Shown here: positions 45,062 through 53,819 of the stretch, in pieces
How positions within the stretch are numbered: the stretch's first letter is position 1
How the letters are laid out: the number at the start of each line of letters is the position of its first letter
Assembly: GCA_001295775.1 (NCBI GenBank)
Contig: LJIA01000019.1
Span: 1 to 64,000 of the forward strand
DNA: 64,000 bases
DNA from: a beta proteobacterium AAP99
Lineage (GTDB): Bacteria > Pseudomonadota > Gammaproteobacteria > Burkholderiales > Burkholderiaceae_C
Direction of reading: 5' to 3'
Translations under genes and position numbers: made by a program
The notes under the pieces: model-generated
Told to the model about the DNA's origin: nothing
The model's database searches: none
The model's input: only the letters and a program-made list of their open reading frames with translations

Positions 45062-48000
45062 TCAGCGCTTGGGGAAGGCCGGTTGCCGCGGCTCGCGCAG
45101 CGGCTTTTCTGCAGTGAGCTTGCGCAGGTGCGCGATGCCGGCGTCCAGCTGGGCATCAGCGCCGTCAAAGCTTGCGCGTGGTGGCATGTCCACCTCGATG
45201 TCCGGCACCACGCCGATCCCTTCGATGAGCCATTGGCCGTCGAGCCCGTACTGGCCGAATTCGGCGGCGCGCATGATCCCGCCGTCCATCAAGCCCGTCG
45301 AGTTGCTCAGCCACACGCCGGCGCCAGCCGTCTGCTTGCCGATCAGCGTGCCCATGCCCAGGCGCTTGATGCCTTCGGAGAAGGTCTCGCCGTCGCTGTA
45401 GGTGTTCTCGTCGATCAGCACTACCAACTGCCCCCGGAAGGCGGCCTGCATGTTGTAGCCACCGCCGTCGCCGCGCCGGCTTTGCCAGTAGGCCCAGGCA
45501 CGGCGCATCAGCTTCTCGATGATGATCGAGTCGATGTTGCCACCGTCATTGCCGCGCACATCGATGATCAGGCCCTCGCGGTCGAACACGCTGTAGAACT
45601 CGCGCGCAAAGGCACCCACGTCCGGCGAGGTCATGGCGCGCAGATGGATGTAGCCGAACTTGCCCTCGCTGGCCTGCTCGACCTTCTGGCGATTGTGCAC
45701 TTCCCAGTCGGTGTAGCGCAGGTTACGTTCGCGCGCAGGGTTGACGGGCACCACCACAGCCTGGCGCGTGATGGAGCCGCGCTTGTAGCTCAGCAGCACC
45801 TGCTTGCCCGCCTGGTTACGCAGCAGTTCGCCCAGCTCGGCCACGTTGCGCGCGGGCTGGCCGTTGATGGCGGTGATCACGTCGCCCACGGCAAAGTCGC
45901 GCCCCGGCTGAGCCAGGGGGCCGCGCTCGCCCGGCAGTTCTGGTTCGCCCGCGTAGATGCGGTCGATCCGCAGGCCATCGGCCACCTTGCTGAAGTCTGC
46001 GCCCAAACCCGCGGTGCTGATGTTCAGTTCATCGCCACTGCGGACCTCAGTGCCCGAGCCCACCTGGCTATGCAGGGCGTTGATCTCGGCCACCATCTGC
46101 GCCATGAGGTCGCCCAGCTCGCTGCGCTCGCTCACGCGCGGCAGCAGGGGCTCGTACTTGGCGCGGATCGCTTTCCAGTCGTGGCCGTGCATGTTGGGGT
46201 CGTAGAAGAAGTCGCGGTGCAGGCGCCAGGCGTCGGCAAACATCTGCTTCCAGTCATCGCGCGGGTTGACCTTGATCTGCCAGTCACCCACGCGCACGGC
46301 CGCGCGCGCGGCCTCCGGGCCCTGCGGGGGGCGGGCACCCGTGTCGTAGATGAAGAACTCGCGCGCTCCGCCACCACCGCCAGGGCCGCCGCCACCACCG
46401 GTCTGACGCACCACCAGCATCTTGCGGCCGTTGGCCGAAATCTGCACCGTGGCGACATCGGTGCTGTGGGTCTCTGCCGGCGTGGCGTTGTTGTCGATCG
46501 CGATGCTCTTGAGTGTGCCGCGCACACCGCCCGGGCCGCCGGCGCTCTCGGTCTCGATGAAGTAGAGGCGCCGCCCGTCCGTCTTGATGCTGCGGTAGTT
46601 GCCGGCAGGCAGCGCAGCCAGCGGCACTTCGTAGAGACGCTTGTCCAGGCCGTCCCAATCGATGGGGAAGGTCCGTGCTGCTGCATTCGCGCCGCCTGCG
46701 GCCGGGGCCGGCGTGGGGGCAGGCCCGCTGCCTTGCGCAGCTGGCGTTGCGGCCGCGCCGGCCGCAGCGGGTGCAGGTGGCGTGGCCGCCGGGGTTGCAG
46801 GCGGTGTGGTCGGTGGCGTGCCTGGCGCGGTCGCAGGCGCTTCGCCGCCGTCGGTCAGCTCGTCGCGCCCCATGAAGGGGAAGCGCTGGCCGGTCTGCAG
46901 GGCAAGCGCGTAGATGCGGTCGCGCTTCTCAAACAGGGGGCCCATGTTGCGCGAACCCCAGGGCGAGCCGTTGGTGGCGTTCAGGGTGCGATCAGAAAGG
47001 AAATACAACCAGCGGTTGTCCGGCGTGAAGGCCAGGCCGTCGGCGGTGTAGCGATCGCTCGTGAGCTGCACGGGCTTGCGGTCACTCACGCGCATCATGA
47101 ACAGCACGTCGTTGCCGCGCCGATTGGAAAGTGCGCGGGTAAAGGCCAGTGCGCTTGAGTCCGGTGCCCAGACGATTTCGCCGTAGGCCGACGGTGCGTT
47201 GTCGATCTGCGCGCTGCTGTTGTCGCTCAGGTTGGTGAGCCACAGGCGATGTTCGATGTCCGTGTGCACCAGCCACTTGCCATCGGGCGAGGGCGCCATG
47301 CCTGTGCGTGTGACAGCTGCGCCCTTGGTCACGGCCACCGCTTCACCCAGACCATTGGCTGGCAGGCGCAGGATTTCGGTTTCGCCACTGACATCATTGA
47401 GCACGTACACATTGCGGCTGTCCGGCGTGAACACGGCGGCGCGGGTGCGGGTGCCGCTTTGCAGGGGCAGATCGATACGGCGCAGATCACCCGTGCCAGC
47501 CACTACGGCGCGGCCGCGCGCGGTGATGACGATGCGCTCGCCATTGGGCGAGAGCGACACGCCGCTGAAGTTGTTCGTCAGCGCCGTGCGCACCCAGCGT
47601 TCGCGCGCCTGCTCGAAGTCCGTAACGAGGCGGATGTCCAGCTTCGTGTCGCGCCCGCTGGCGAGGTCGAGCAGCTTGATGTCTGCGCCCTGGGTGTAGA
47701 CCACCCGGCCGTTGTGGATCTGCGCCTGGCGGATGTCGAAATCGTCCTTGTCGAAGCGGGTGATCTGCTGCGGCTGCGAGCCGTCTGCACGCATGCGCCA
47801 GAAGTTGCGCGTGCCGCTGCGGTCACTCACAAACACCAGCTCATTTCCGTTGAGCATCACTTGCGCGTTGTTGCCCTGCGGTATGCGGGTGAGTGGCACG
47901 GCCTCGGCCTTGCTGCGTGTATCCAGGCGCCAGATCTGTGCCATCGCGCCACCACGGTAGCGGCGCGTGTTGTCGGACTGCAGGCCGCCGGTGACGAAGT

Positions 48001-48580
48001 ACAGCTGGCCGCGCTCGTCCACCACGCCGTGCGTGCTGCGCCACACGGGCAGCAGGGTGCGCGCCAGGGTCTGCGGGTTGATGGTGACGAGCTGTCGCGC
48101 CGGTTGGCCGCTGTAGCGCCCGGTGCTGTAGAGCACTTCTCCTGCCGGCGTCCAGCCCACCACCCAGGCGCTCTCTCCTTCGAAGGTCAGCCGCTTGGGC
48201 TGGCCGCCGTCGATGGGCATCACATACACCTCGGGCGCGCCTTCGATGGCGGCGGTGTAGGCCACCCAGCGGCCGTCCGGCGAGATCGCGGCGCGCGACT
48301 CTATGCCCGCGTGCGTGGTCAGGCGCATGGCGGTGCCGCCGCTGGTGCTGGTGCGCCATAGGTCGCCTTCAGCCGTGAACACGACGGTGTTGCCATGCAG
48401 CGCCGGCCAGCGGTAGTAGCCCTGGGGCGCGGTGGCTGCGGCGGGCGTGGATTGCGCCAGCGCCGGGCTGGGCGCGAGCAAGGCGGCGCCGGTGAGGGCG
48501 CTGCCCAGAGTGCCGCTGAACAGAACGCCCAGGGTGAGGGCGGCGGCTTGCCCGGTGCGGGCAAAGGCGGATGAGGTCAT
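45062..48580 (-). CDS. Tricorn-like S41 protease with beta-propeller and PDZ
   Basis: 1,172 aa. Signal peptide (to about residue 43, ALAQS). Beta-propeller repeats (SPDGRWVAYTA, TPDSRNVYVLNDVSG, TPDNRWLYFLSDR) occupy about 50-560. A low-complexity Pro/Ala/Thr linker follows, then a core domain (DWKQMFADAWRLHRDFFYDP), a PDZ domain (VGDVITAINGQPARNVAELGELL) and the C-terminal S41 catalytic part with the likely Ser in TYSDGETFSEG and GNDGGN. This is the bacterial tricorn-homologue layout, and the signal peptide places it in the periplasm. ATG 48580 is chosen because it begins the signal peptide; the frame is open 33 codons upstream. Confidence 0.9.
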   Translation of the reverse strand: MTSSAFARTGQAAALTLGVLFSGTLGSALTGAALLAPSPALAQSTPAAATAPQGYYRWPALHGNTVVFTAEGDLWRTSTSGGTAMRLTTHAGIESRAAISPDGRWVAYTAAIEGAPEVYVMPIDGGQPKRLTFEGESAWVVGWTPAGEVLYSTGRYSGQPARQLVTINPQTLARTLLPVWRSTHGVVDERGQLYFVTGGLQSDNTRRYRGGAMAQIWRLDTRSKAEAVPLTRIPQGNNAQVMLNGNELVFVSDRSGTRNFWRMRADGSQPQQITRFDKDDFDIRQAQIHNGRVVYTQGADIKLLDLASGRDTKLDIRLVTDFEQARERWVRTALTNNFSGVSLSPNGERIVITARGRAVVAGTGDLRRIDLPLQSGTRTRAAVFTPDSRNVYVLNDVSGETEILRLPANGLGEAVAVTKGAAVTRTGMAPSPDGKWLVHTDIEHRLWLTNLSDNSSAQIDNAPSAYGEIVWAPDSSALAFTRALSNRRGNDVLFMMRVSDRKPVQLTSDRYTADGLAFTPDNRWLYFLSDRTLNATNGSPWGSRNMGPLFEKRDRIYALALQTGQRFPFMGRDELTDGGEAPATAPGTPPTTPPATPAATPPAPAAAGAAATPAAQGSGPAPTPAPAAGGANAAARTFPIDWDGLDKRLYEVPLAALPAGNYRSIKTDGRRLYFIETESAGGPGGVRGTLKSIAIDNNATPAETHSTDVATVQISANGRKMLVVRQTGGGGGPGGGGGAREFFIYDTGARPPQGPEAARAAVRVGDWQIKVNPRDDWKQMFADAWRLHRDFFYDPNMHGHDWKAIRAKYEPLLPRVSERSELGDLMAQMVAEINALHSQVGSGTEVRSGDELNISTAGLGADFSKVADGLRIDRIYAGEPELPGERGPLAQPGRDFAVGDVITAINGQPARNVAELGELLRNQAGKQVLLSYKRGSITRQAVVVPVNPARERNLRYTDWEVHNRQKVEQASEGKFGYIHLRAMTSPDVGAFAREFYSVFDREGLIIDVRGNDGGNIDSIIIEKLMRRAWAYWQSRRGDGGGYNMQAAFRGQLVVLIDENTYSDGETFSEGIKRLGMGTLIGKQTAGAGVWLSNSTGLMDGGIMRAAEFGQYGLDGQWLIEGIGVVPDIEVDMPPRASFDGADAQLDAGIAHLRKLTAEKPLREPRQPAFPKR

Positions 48581-49076
48581 GGAGGCTGCGGGTGAGTGTT
48601 CTTGGTCTTGCCGTGGCCCGTGCATGTGCCGAGCTCTCAGCAGCGCAGGGTTGTAGCAGCGAGCGGCGGCGCTGGACATCGGGGTCGCGGTGCGCGAGCG
48701 ACAGACTGCAGCCTGATGGGTGCGGCCTGCAGGCCAGCAGCGGGCGCCTGCGAAGATGGGTGGCTGCGATGGTGGGGGGGTGAAGACGCCGCGCCGGGCG
48801 GCACCGACCGCCCGGCGGCGCTCGATGTGCGCTCGCGCCCAGCGGATGCGAAGCGATCTTCAAAGGCGCTCCGCTGCGCATCCCCGGCCTCAGGTGGCCG
48901 CAACCTCCGTCCGAACTGGGCAGCGTCGCTGCACCGCGGCCCGGTCGTCACCGGATGGCTGCGAACCGGGGCGCTTCAAGGTCCATCCACCCCGTGAGCG
49001 GCTGCATCGGCCTTCCGGCGTACGCATATTGAAAGAATGGGCCCGCTCGTCCGTAGCGCGTTTCCAGCGAATAGCA
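48581..49076. other. Divergent intergenic region, tricorn-like/antitoxin
   Basis: About 500 bp with no gene I can support. Base composition is GC-rich up to about 49020 and then becomes AT-rich, where the antitoxin promoter lies. Confidence 0.4.
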
Positions 49077-49128
49077 TTGCAACTGAAAGATTGATTGCCT
49101 ATAGTTCCATGTGAAAGCTGACATGAAA
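49077..49128 (+). promoter_or_regulatory. Toxin-antitoxin promoter and overlapping operator
   Basis: TTGCAA (49077-49082), 17 bp, TATAGT (49100-49105): a good sigma-70 promoter with TSS near 49112. An inverted repeat, TTCCATGT (49105-49112) and ACATGAAA (49121-49128), covers the start site. This is consistent with autorepression by the DNA-binding antitoxin. Confidence 0.7.
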
Positions 49129-49224
49129 CTCCGGAGCGTGGATTGCACCGTCCACTGTTCGGCCGCCTGAAAGACCGAGGCAAGGTCCGCAACAGGTGGC
49201 AAGTACCGCGCAAGCCGCCACGCC

Positions 49225-49635
49225 ATGGCCACCATCTATTCCATCAAACGCCCCGCCGCCCAGGCCCAGCCTGCGGCCGATGCTGCTGACGCCGCCCAGG
49301 TGCTGGGCAAGGCCACAGCGCGTGCTGCCCAGCTGCTGGGTCTGAGTGGCGCCGCGCTGGCCCGCACCCTGGGCACGAGCGAGGCGACCATCTCGCGCCT
49401 GATGCGTGGCGAGCGCGGGCTGGACCCGCAGAGCAAGGAAGGCGAGCTCGCCCTGCTGCTGGTGCGCCTGTACCGCTCGCTGGATGCGCTGGTGGGCAAC
49501 GAGGATGAGCGCCGCATCGACTGGATGCGCAGCCACAACAGCGCGCTCAACGGCACGCCGCGCGAGCTCATCCTCAGCGCCCAGGGGCTGGTGATGACCC
49601 TGGCCTATGTGGACGCGATGCGCGCGCCGATCTAG
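49225..49635 (+). CDS. Xre/MbcA/ParS-type antitoxin
   Basis: 136 aa. An N-terminal HTH region (RAAQLLGLSGAALARTLGTSEATISRLMRGER) is followed by a DUF2384-like toxin-binding part (LYRSLDALVGNEDERRIDWMRSHNSALNGTPRELI). In this family the antitoxin blocks the RES toxin and represses its own promoter. The RES gene starts 41 bp downstream. Confidence 0.9.
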   Translation: MATIYSIKRPAAQAQPAADAADAAQVLGKATARAAQLLGLSGAALARTLGTSEATISRLMRGERGLDPQSKEGELALLLVRLYRSLDALVGNEDERRIDWMRSHNSALNGTPRELILSAQGLVMTLAYVDAMRAPI

Positions 49636-49676
49636 CGCCGCTACGCCTGCCCGTCCGCGTCTGAACCGAACACGTC

Positions 49677-50390
49677 ATGGCCCGCTACGCCTGGCGCAAT
49701 GAATGGTGGGCCACCGCCGCACAGCGCGCCGCCGAGCTGTGGCGCGGCGTCGAGGCCCAGCACCGCGTGGCCACCATGCGGCTGGTCGACACGCTTGCGG
49801 AGCAGGCTCTGCTCGAAGACCTCATCGAAGGCAGCAAGCCCCCGCCGCCGCGCCTGGCCTCGGATGCAAGCCCGATGCGCTACCTGCTGTACAGCCCGTT
49901 CCGCTATCGCAGCCAGCACCCGTCCCGCTTTCGCCGCGGCGGCGAACTTGGCGTCTGGTACGGCGCAGAAAACCTCACTACCGCCGCCAGTGAAGTGGGC
50001 TACTGGCGCTGGCGCTTCCTCATGGACAGCGAGGGTCTGAAGAAATCATCGCTTCAGACCCAGCTCACCTTCTTCAGGGCGCACGTGCAGGGCGCGGCGA
50101 TCGATCTCTCGGAGCCACCCTGGAATGAAAGCGAGCGGCAGTGGACGCATGACAGCGACTACGAAGACTGCCAGCAGCTCGCCGTCGCCGCCCGCAAGCG
50201 CGGCCTGCAGTGGCTGCGCTACCGCTCCGTGCGCCACCCGCCCGGCCACTGCGGCGCCGTGTTCGACCCGCAAGCCTTGAGCCAGCGCGAACCCCATGCC
50301 GTGCAGACCTGGGCCTGCAAGGTCACGGCGCAGCGCGCATGGTTGGTGGGTGAGGGTGGCGAGGTGGAGTTGAAGTTTCCGACCGCGTGA
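49677..50390 (+). CDS. RES-domain toxin (NAD+-degrading type)
   Basis: 237 aa. The RES domain includes the conserved Arg and Glu regions (FRYRSQHPSRFRRGGELGVWYGAENLTTAASEVGYWRWRF is read across 49900-50020) and the Ser-containing YRSVRHPPG segment. Characterised relatives deplete NAD+ by phosphorolysis or hydrolysis. It has an N-terminal extension of about 70 residues, longer than the minimal domain. It is directly followed by dispersed element copy 7. Confidence 0.88.
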   Translation: MARYAWRNEWWATAAQRAAELWRGVEAQHRVATMRLVDTLAEQALLEDLIEGSKPPPPRLASDASPMRYLLYSPFRYRSQHPSRFRRGGELGVWYGAENLTTAASEVGYWRWRFLMDSEGLKKSSLQTQLTFFRAHVQGAAIDLSEPPWNESERQWTHDSDYEDCQQLAVAARKRGLQWLRYRSVRHPPGHCGAVFDPQALSQREPHAVQTWACKVTAQRAWLVGEGGEVELKFPTA

Positions 50391-50418
50391 GCCGGGCGCA
50401 GCGCGCGGCGTCTGGACC

Positions 50419-50488
50419 GGCTTTCCGCTTGTCTGGCGGGCGTTTTCGGGCGGTTTGGGCTGGAGAACGGCTTCCAGAGCCGATCTTC
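50419..50488 (-). repeat. Dispersed palindromic element, copy 7
   Basis: Reverse copy, 28 bp after the RES toxin stop. It is divergent (arms about CGTTCTCCAGCCCA and GGGCGGTTT region) but keeps the shoulder GAAGATCGGCTCTGG and the tail CCAGACAAGCGGAAAGCC. Confidence 0.7.
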
Positions 50489-50688
50489 ATAACCCGTCCT
50501 GCGCTCACGGCGCGGCCAAGATCCCGCTCGATGGCTCGTGCGCGCCGCAAGCGCTCCTGCACGCCGCACGCCACCGCCAGTCGCGCCGCCTGCGCCCGCC
50601 GCAGGCATTCGTAGCCAGCACACCCCCCGCCCGCCAAGCTCCGCTCCACCTCAACCAAGGAAAGGAGCAGGGCGAAAGCCCGGCACAC

Positions 50689-51324
50689 ATGAACAGCCTT
50701 CAGGATCTGGGTGCGACGACTGCGATCAGCGCGGTGTCCGAGACGATGTCGAGCGTGATGTCCACCGCGACACCGACACTCCTCGCCGCTGCCGGCGCGG
50801 TGCTGCTGGCGGACTTCGCCAGCGGTCTCGTGCACTGGGCCGAAGACGCCTACGCCCGCAAGGACACGCCCGTGATCGGCAAGTGGATCGGCGAGGCCAA
50901 CCTGGAGCATCACGTCAAACCGCGCGCCTTCGTGGCCCGCGGCTACTGGGCCAGCTCCTGGGACTTGATCCTCGCCGCCAGCCTGGTGGTGGCCGGCGCC
51001 TGGTGGCTGGATCGGCTGGACTGGACCGTGTGGCTGTTCGCGATCGTGGCCGCGAATGCCAACCAGATCCACAAATGGGCGCACCGCGCGCCGCACGAGA
51101 ACGGCTGGCTGATCACGCAGCTGCAGCGCTTCAAGCTGATCCAGACCCAGCGCCACCACGCCCGCCACCACAGCGGCAGGAAAGACAGCCACTACTGCAG
51201 CGTGACCAACTTCCTCAATCCGCTGCTGGAGGAACTGGAGTTCTGGAAGCTGCTGGAACGCGGGCTGGCGAAGCTCGGCATTCACCGCCGGGCCGACCCG
51301 ACGGCCGAGGCCCGGGCGTCGTGA
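50689..51324 (+). CDS. CarF/TMEM189-type plasmanylethanolamine desaturase
   Basis: 211 aa membrane protein. Histidine clusters HWAED, EHHVKP, HKWAHR, RHHARHH and SHYC match the Kua/TMEM189/CarF family, which makes the vinyl-ether bond of plasmalogens. Two to four membrane helices (LLAAAGAVLLADFASGLV, LILAASLVVAGAWWL). ATG 50689 is the start of the conserved region; AAGGAGCAGG lies about 18 nt upstream, rather far. No ether-lipid synthesis gene is adjacent, so its substrate source in this organism is unclear. Confidence 0.8.
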   Translation: MNSLQDLGATTAISAVSETMSSVMSTATPTLLAAAGAVLLADFASGLVHWAEDAYARKDTPVIGKWIGEANLEHHVKPRAFVARGYWASSWDLILAASLVVAGAWWLDRLDWTVWLFAIVAANANQIHKWAHRAPHENGWLITQLQRFKLIQTQRHHARHHSGRKDSHYCSVTNFLNPLLEELEFWKLLERGLAKLGIHRRADPTAEARAS

Positions 51325-51329
51325 GCTGG

Positions 51330-51395
51330 ATCGGCTCTGGATGCGGTTCTTCAGGCCAAAATGGCTGGAGAGCCGCTTGAGACATGCGGAAAGGC
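51330..51395 (+). repeat. Dispersed palindromic element, copy 8
   Basis: Forward copy between convergent gene ends (desaturase and membrane protein): shoulder GATCGGCTCTGGATGCGG, arms GCGGTTCTTCAGGCCA and TGGCTGGAGAGCCGC, tail CATGCGGAAAGGC. One of the best-conserved copies. Confidence 0.85.
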
Positions 51396-51399
51396 GGGT

Positions 51400-51840
51400 T
51401 CAGTGCTCGCGCGGCGAACCCGTCACGCGCATCCGCCCCAGGCCCCAGGGCATCAGCGCGAACACGCCCAGCATCACCAGATACACGCTGCCGGACACAG
51501 GATCGCGGCTTGCGATGTACGCGCCAAGGGACTGCGCCTGGAGCGCCACAGCCAGCAGCAGCTCCGCAGACACCAGCAGCGCGAGCGCGATCCCGCCCAC
51601 CGGCAGCCGCACCCTGGCGGTGGCGGGCAACTGGAAGCGGCGCACGACGAAGCGCGCCGCCAGAACAATGACGACCGCCATCACCGGCATCTCGATCAGT
51701 TCGGCCGTACGCACACCCAGCCGTGGCACGAGCAGGGGCACGCGGATGGCGCCCAGCACAAACCCTGCGCCGAACACGAGTGCGAAGTAGCTCAGTGCAG
51801 CCAGTAGCGCTCTACGCATGAGGTCGGTCGGGCGACTCAT
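51400..51840 (-). CDS. Four-helix membrane protein coupled to AraC regulator
   Basis: 146 aa. Four hydrophobic segments: LAALSYFALVFGAGFVLG, MPVMAVVIVLAARFV, VGGIALALLVSAELLLAVAL and YLVMLGVFALMPWGLG. ATG 51840 overlaps the AraC stop by 4 nt (ATGA), so the two are translationally coupled. The role may be linked to AraC sensing but is not identifiable. Confidence 0.75.
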   Translation of the reverse strand: MSRPTDLMRRALLAALSYFALVFGAGFVLGAIRVPLLVPRLGVRTAELIEMPVMAVVIVLAARFVVRRFQLPATARVRLPVGGIALALLVSAELLLAVALQAQSLGAYIASRDPVSGSVYLVMLGVFALMPWGLGRMRVTGSPREH

Positions 51841-52844
51841 TGGATCTGCTTCAACCAATCCCGCGGCGAGACCCCCAGCCGCTGCGCGAACGCGCGCGAG
51901 AGCGCTGATGCATTCGCATAGCCCAGATCGGCCGCCACGGTCTTGACCGGCTTGCCGCTGCGCAGCCAGCTCTTGGCCAGTGTGAGGCGCCAGTCGGTGA
52001 GGTAGTCCGCCGGGGGTTGGCCGACGACGCTGCGAAAACGCGCGGCAAAGGCGCTGCGCGACAGGCCGGCCACCTCGGCCATGCGCTCGAGCGGCCAGGC
52101 CCGGCCGGGCTGCTCGTGGATCGCGGTCAGGGCGCGGGCGAGTTGCGGGTCGGACAGGCCGGCGATGAGCCCGGCGTTGACTGCGGCATTCACCGCGGAA
52201 TTCACCGAGGAATTCACCGCGGAGTTCAGCTCGCCCGACGGTTCGCCCGTGCTGTCACGCGTTGCAGTGGTCTGCGCGCGGTGATCCAGCAGCCAGCGCA
52301 GGATCTGGATCAGCAGTACTTCAAACAGCCGGTCGGCGAGCACGCGCTGGCCGCAGCGCACGCTTTCCGTTTCTGCAAAGAGCAGGGCGATGGTGTGTTC
52401 GATGCCCTGCACCTGCGCCAGGGGCAGGGCCACCAGCGGCGGCAGGGCGCGCACCAGCGGGTGCTGCTCGCCGCCTTCAAAGTCCAGCGTCGCGCAGACC
52501 AGTTGGGAGCCGTCCTGCGGCGGGTTGTGGAAGGTGTGGTCTAGGGGCCTGGGGTACAGCAGCAGGCTGGGTTCGCTCAGGCGCAGGGTGCCCAGGCCGC
52601 TGGCGGCGCGGTGTTCAACGGTCATGCTGCCGGCGCGCAGCACGTGCAGAAAGGCGCGGCCCGGCTCGGCGGCCAGGTGCGTGCTGCCGCAGAGCTGGCC
52701 CATGTGGAACAGATGCGCATGCACGCGGAAGCGCTCGAACAGCGCGGACAGCCGGTCCACGGTGATGGCGGGCGCCAGGGCGGACGTGCTCGGGGTCGGG
52801 TCGGGGTTTGGCGCGCAGCCGGGGCGTTGCAGCAGGTCGTCCAT
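51837..52844 (-). CDS. AraC-family transcriptional regulator
   Basis: 335 aa. The N-terminal cupin-type ligand domain (HLFHMGQLCGSTHLAAEPGRAFLHVLR, LLLYPRPLDHTF) is followed by a two-HTH AraC domain (LERMAEVAGLSRSAFAARFR, VKTVAADLGYANASALSRAF). A 12-bp tandem repeat encodes an NSAV/NSSV/NAAV linker between them. It is divergent from the AhpD-like gene, which is its probable target. Start: ATG 52844 (MDDLLQRPG); ATG 52874 is an alternative. Confidence 0.9.
   Translation of the reverse strand: MDDLLQRPGCAPNPDPTPSTSALAPAITVDRLSALFERFRVHAHLFHMGQLCGSTHLAAEPGRAFLHVLRAGSMTVEHRAASGLGTLRLSEPSLLLYPRPLDHTFHNPPQDGSQLVCATLDFEGGEQHPLVRALPPLVALPLAQVQGIEHTIALLFAETESVRCGQRVLADRLFEVLLIQILRWLLDHRAQTTATRDSTGEPSGELNSAVNSSVNSAVNAAVNAGLIAGLSDPQLARALTAIHEQPGRAWPLERMAEVAGLSRSAFAARFRSVVGQPPADYLTDWRLTLAKSWLRSGKPVKTVAADLGYANASALSRAFAQRLGVSPRDWLKQIQ
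52174..52233 (-). repeat. 12-bp tandem repeat within araC
   Basis: Five consecutive 12-mers (gcgttgactgcg, gcattcaccgcg, gaattcaccgag, gaattcaccgcg, gagttcagctcg on the plus strand). The middle three are almost identical. In frame, they add four residues per unit to the linker between the cupin and DNA-binding domains. Confidence 0.85.
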
Positions 52845-52993
52845 CGGTTGGCATGCTTCTGGATGAATTGGCATGAAAGATAGACGATAAGAGCCCATTC
52901 GTCTTGTTCTTGCGCCCAGAATGCCTTCCATCGAGCAGCTTCACACCGCTGCCCGGTGAAGCGCACGACCCGCCATCGCGGCGGATTCCGATG

Positions 52994-53011
52994 TTTCTGT
53001 CAATTCAGAAA
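52994..53011. promoter_or_regulatory. Inverted repeat upstream of the AhpD-like gene
   Basis: TTTCTG and CAGAAA separated by TCAATT, 45 bp upstream of the AhpD-like start. A possible operator in the divergent araC region. AraC proteins usually bind direct repeats, so another protein may use it. Confidence 0.4.
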
Positions 53012-53055
53012 TTCTGCAAAGTTTGCTTCAACACCCCATTCAGGAGGTTTTTGCC

Positions 53056-53598
53056 ATGTCCCGCGTCAATCTAGATGCCACCTTCGTCCCCGCCGCCAGC
53101 CAGCCCATCCTCGGCCAGATCCAGGGCGCCTTTGGCGGCGTGCCCAACATGTTCAAGGCGGTGAGCAACTCGCCTGCAGCGCTGCAAAGCCTGTGGGCGG
53201 CGTTTGGCGCCCTCGGCGGCGGCACGCTCGGCGCCAAGCTCGGCGAGCAGATCGCCGTGGCGATTGCCAACCGCAACGGCTGCGACTACTGCCTGGCCGC
53301 CCACACCGGCCTCGGCCGCAAGGCGGGCGCCACGGCCGAGGAAATGAGCGCCGCCCAGGTGGGCCAGGCCTCAGACGCACGTACCGCCGCCGCGCTGCGC
53401 TTTGCGCTCAAGGTGGTGAGCGAGCGCGGCGCCGTGACCGAGGCCGACGTGGCCGCTGTGCGCAGCGCCGGATTCGGCGACGAGCAGATCGTCGAGATCC
53501 TCGCTCATGTGGCGCTGAATTTGTTCACCAACTACGTGAACGTGGCGCTGGACACGCCGGTGGACTTCCCGCGCGTGGCACTGAAGAAGTCGGCTTGA
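53056..53598 (+). CDS. AhpD-like carboxymuconolactone-decarboxylase-family protein
   Basis: 180 aa. The CMD/AhpD fold with redox-active CDYCLAAH and the preceding Glu (EQIAVAIANRNGCDYC) suggests a peroxidase-type or antioxidant role. It has a perfect AGGAGG 8 nt before ATG 53056, implying strong translation. It is divergent from the AraC regulator. Confidence 0.85.
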   Translation: MSRVNLDATFVPAASQPILGQIQGAFGGVPNMFKAVSNSPAALQSLWAAFGALGGGTLGAKLGEQIAVAIANRNGCDYCLAAHTGLGRKAGATAEEMSAAQVGQASDARTAAALRFALKVVSERGAVTEADVAAVRSAGFGDEQIVEILAHVALNLFTNYVNVALDTPVDFPRVALKKSA

Positions 53599-53610
53599 GC
53601 GGCCGCCAGG

Positions 53611-53629
53611 CCCGCACTTGCAGTGCGGG
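53611..53629 (+). terminator. Perfect hairpin after the AhpD-like gene
   Basis: CCCGCACT and AGTGCGGG around TGC, 12 bp after the stop codon. No T-run follows. Element copy 9 begins 8 bp later. Confidence 0.45.
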
Positions 53630-53636
53630 AGTGAGC

Positions 53637-53694
53637 ATGGGTGCGGTTCTTCAGGGCAAAACGGCTGGAGAACCGCACCAGACAAGCGGAAAGC
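53637..53694 (+). repeat. Dispersed palindromic element, copy 9
   Basis: Forward copy: arms GTGCGGTTCTTCAGGGCA and CGGCTGGAGAACCGCAC, tail CAGACAAGCGGAAAGCC. It lies just 3' of the AhpD-like gene. Confidence 0.85.
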
Positions 53695-53819
53695 CCTCCC
53701 CATGCGCGTTTCGGCCTGTGCAGATCGGGTGCCATGCACCGGGCTGACTGACCCGCGGCTTCACTATCCTCGTCGCTTGCGCCCGGGATGCCCTGGGCAC
53801 ACCAGCGCACGGAGTGGGT

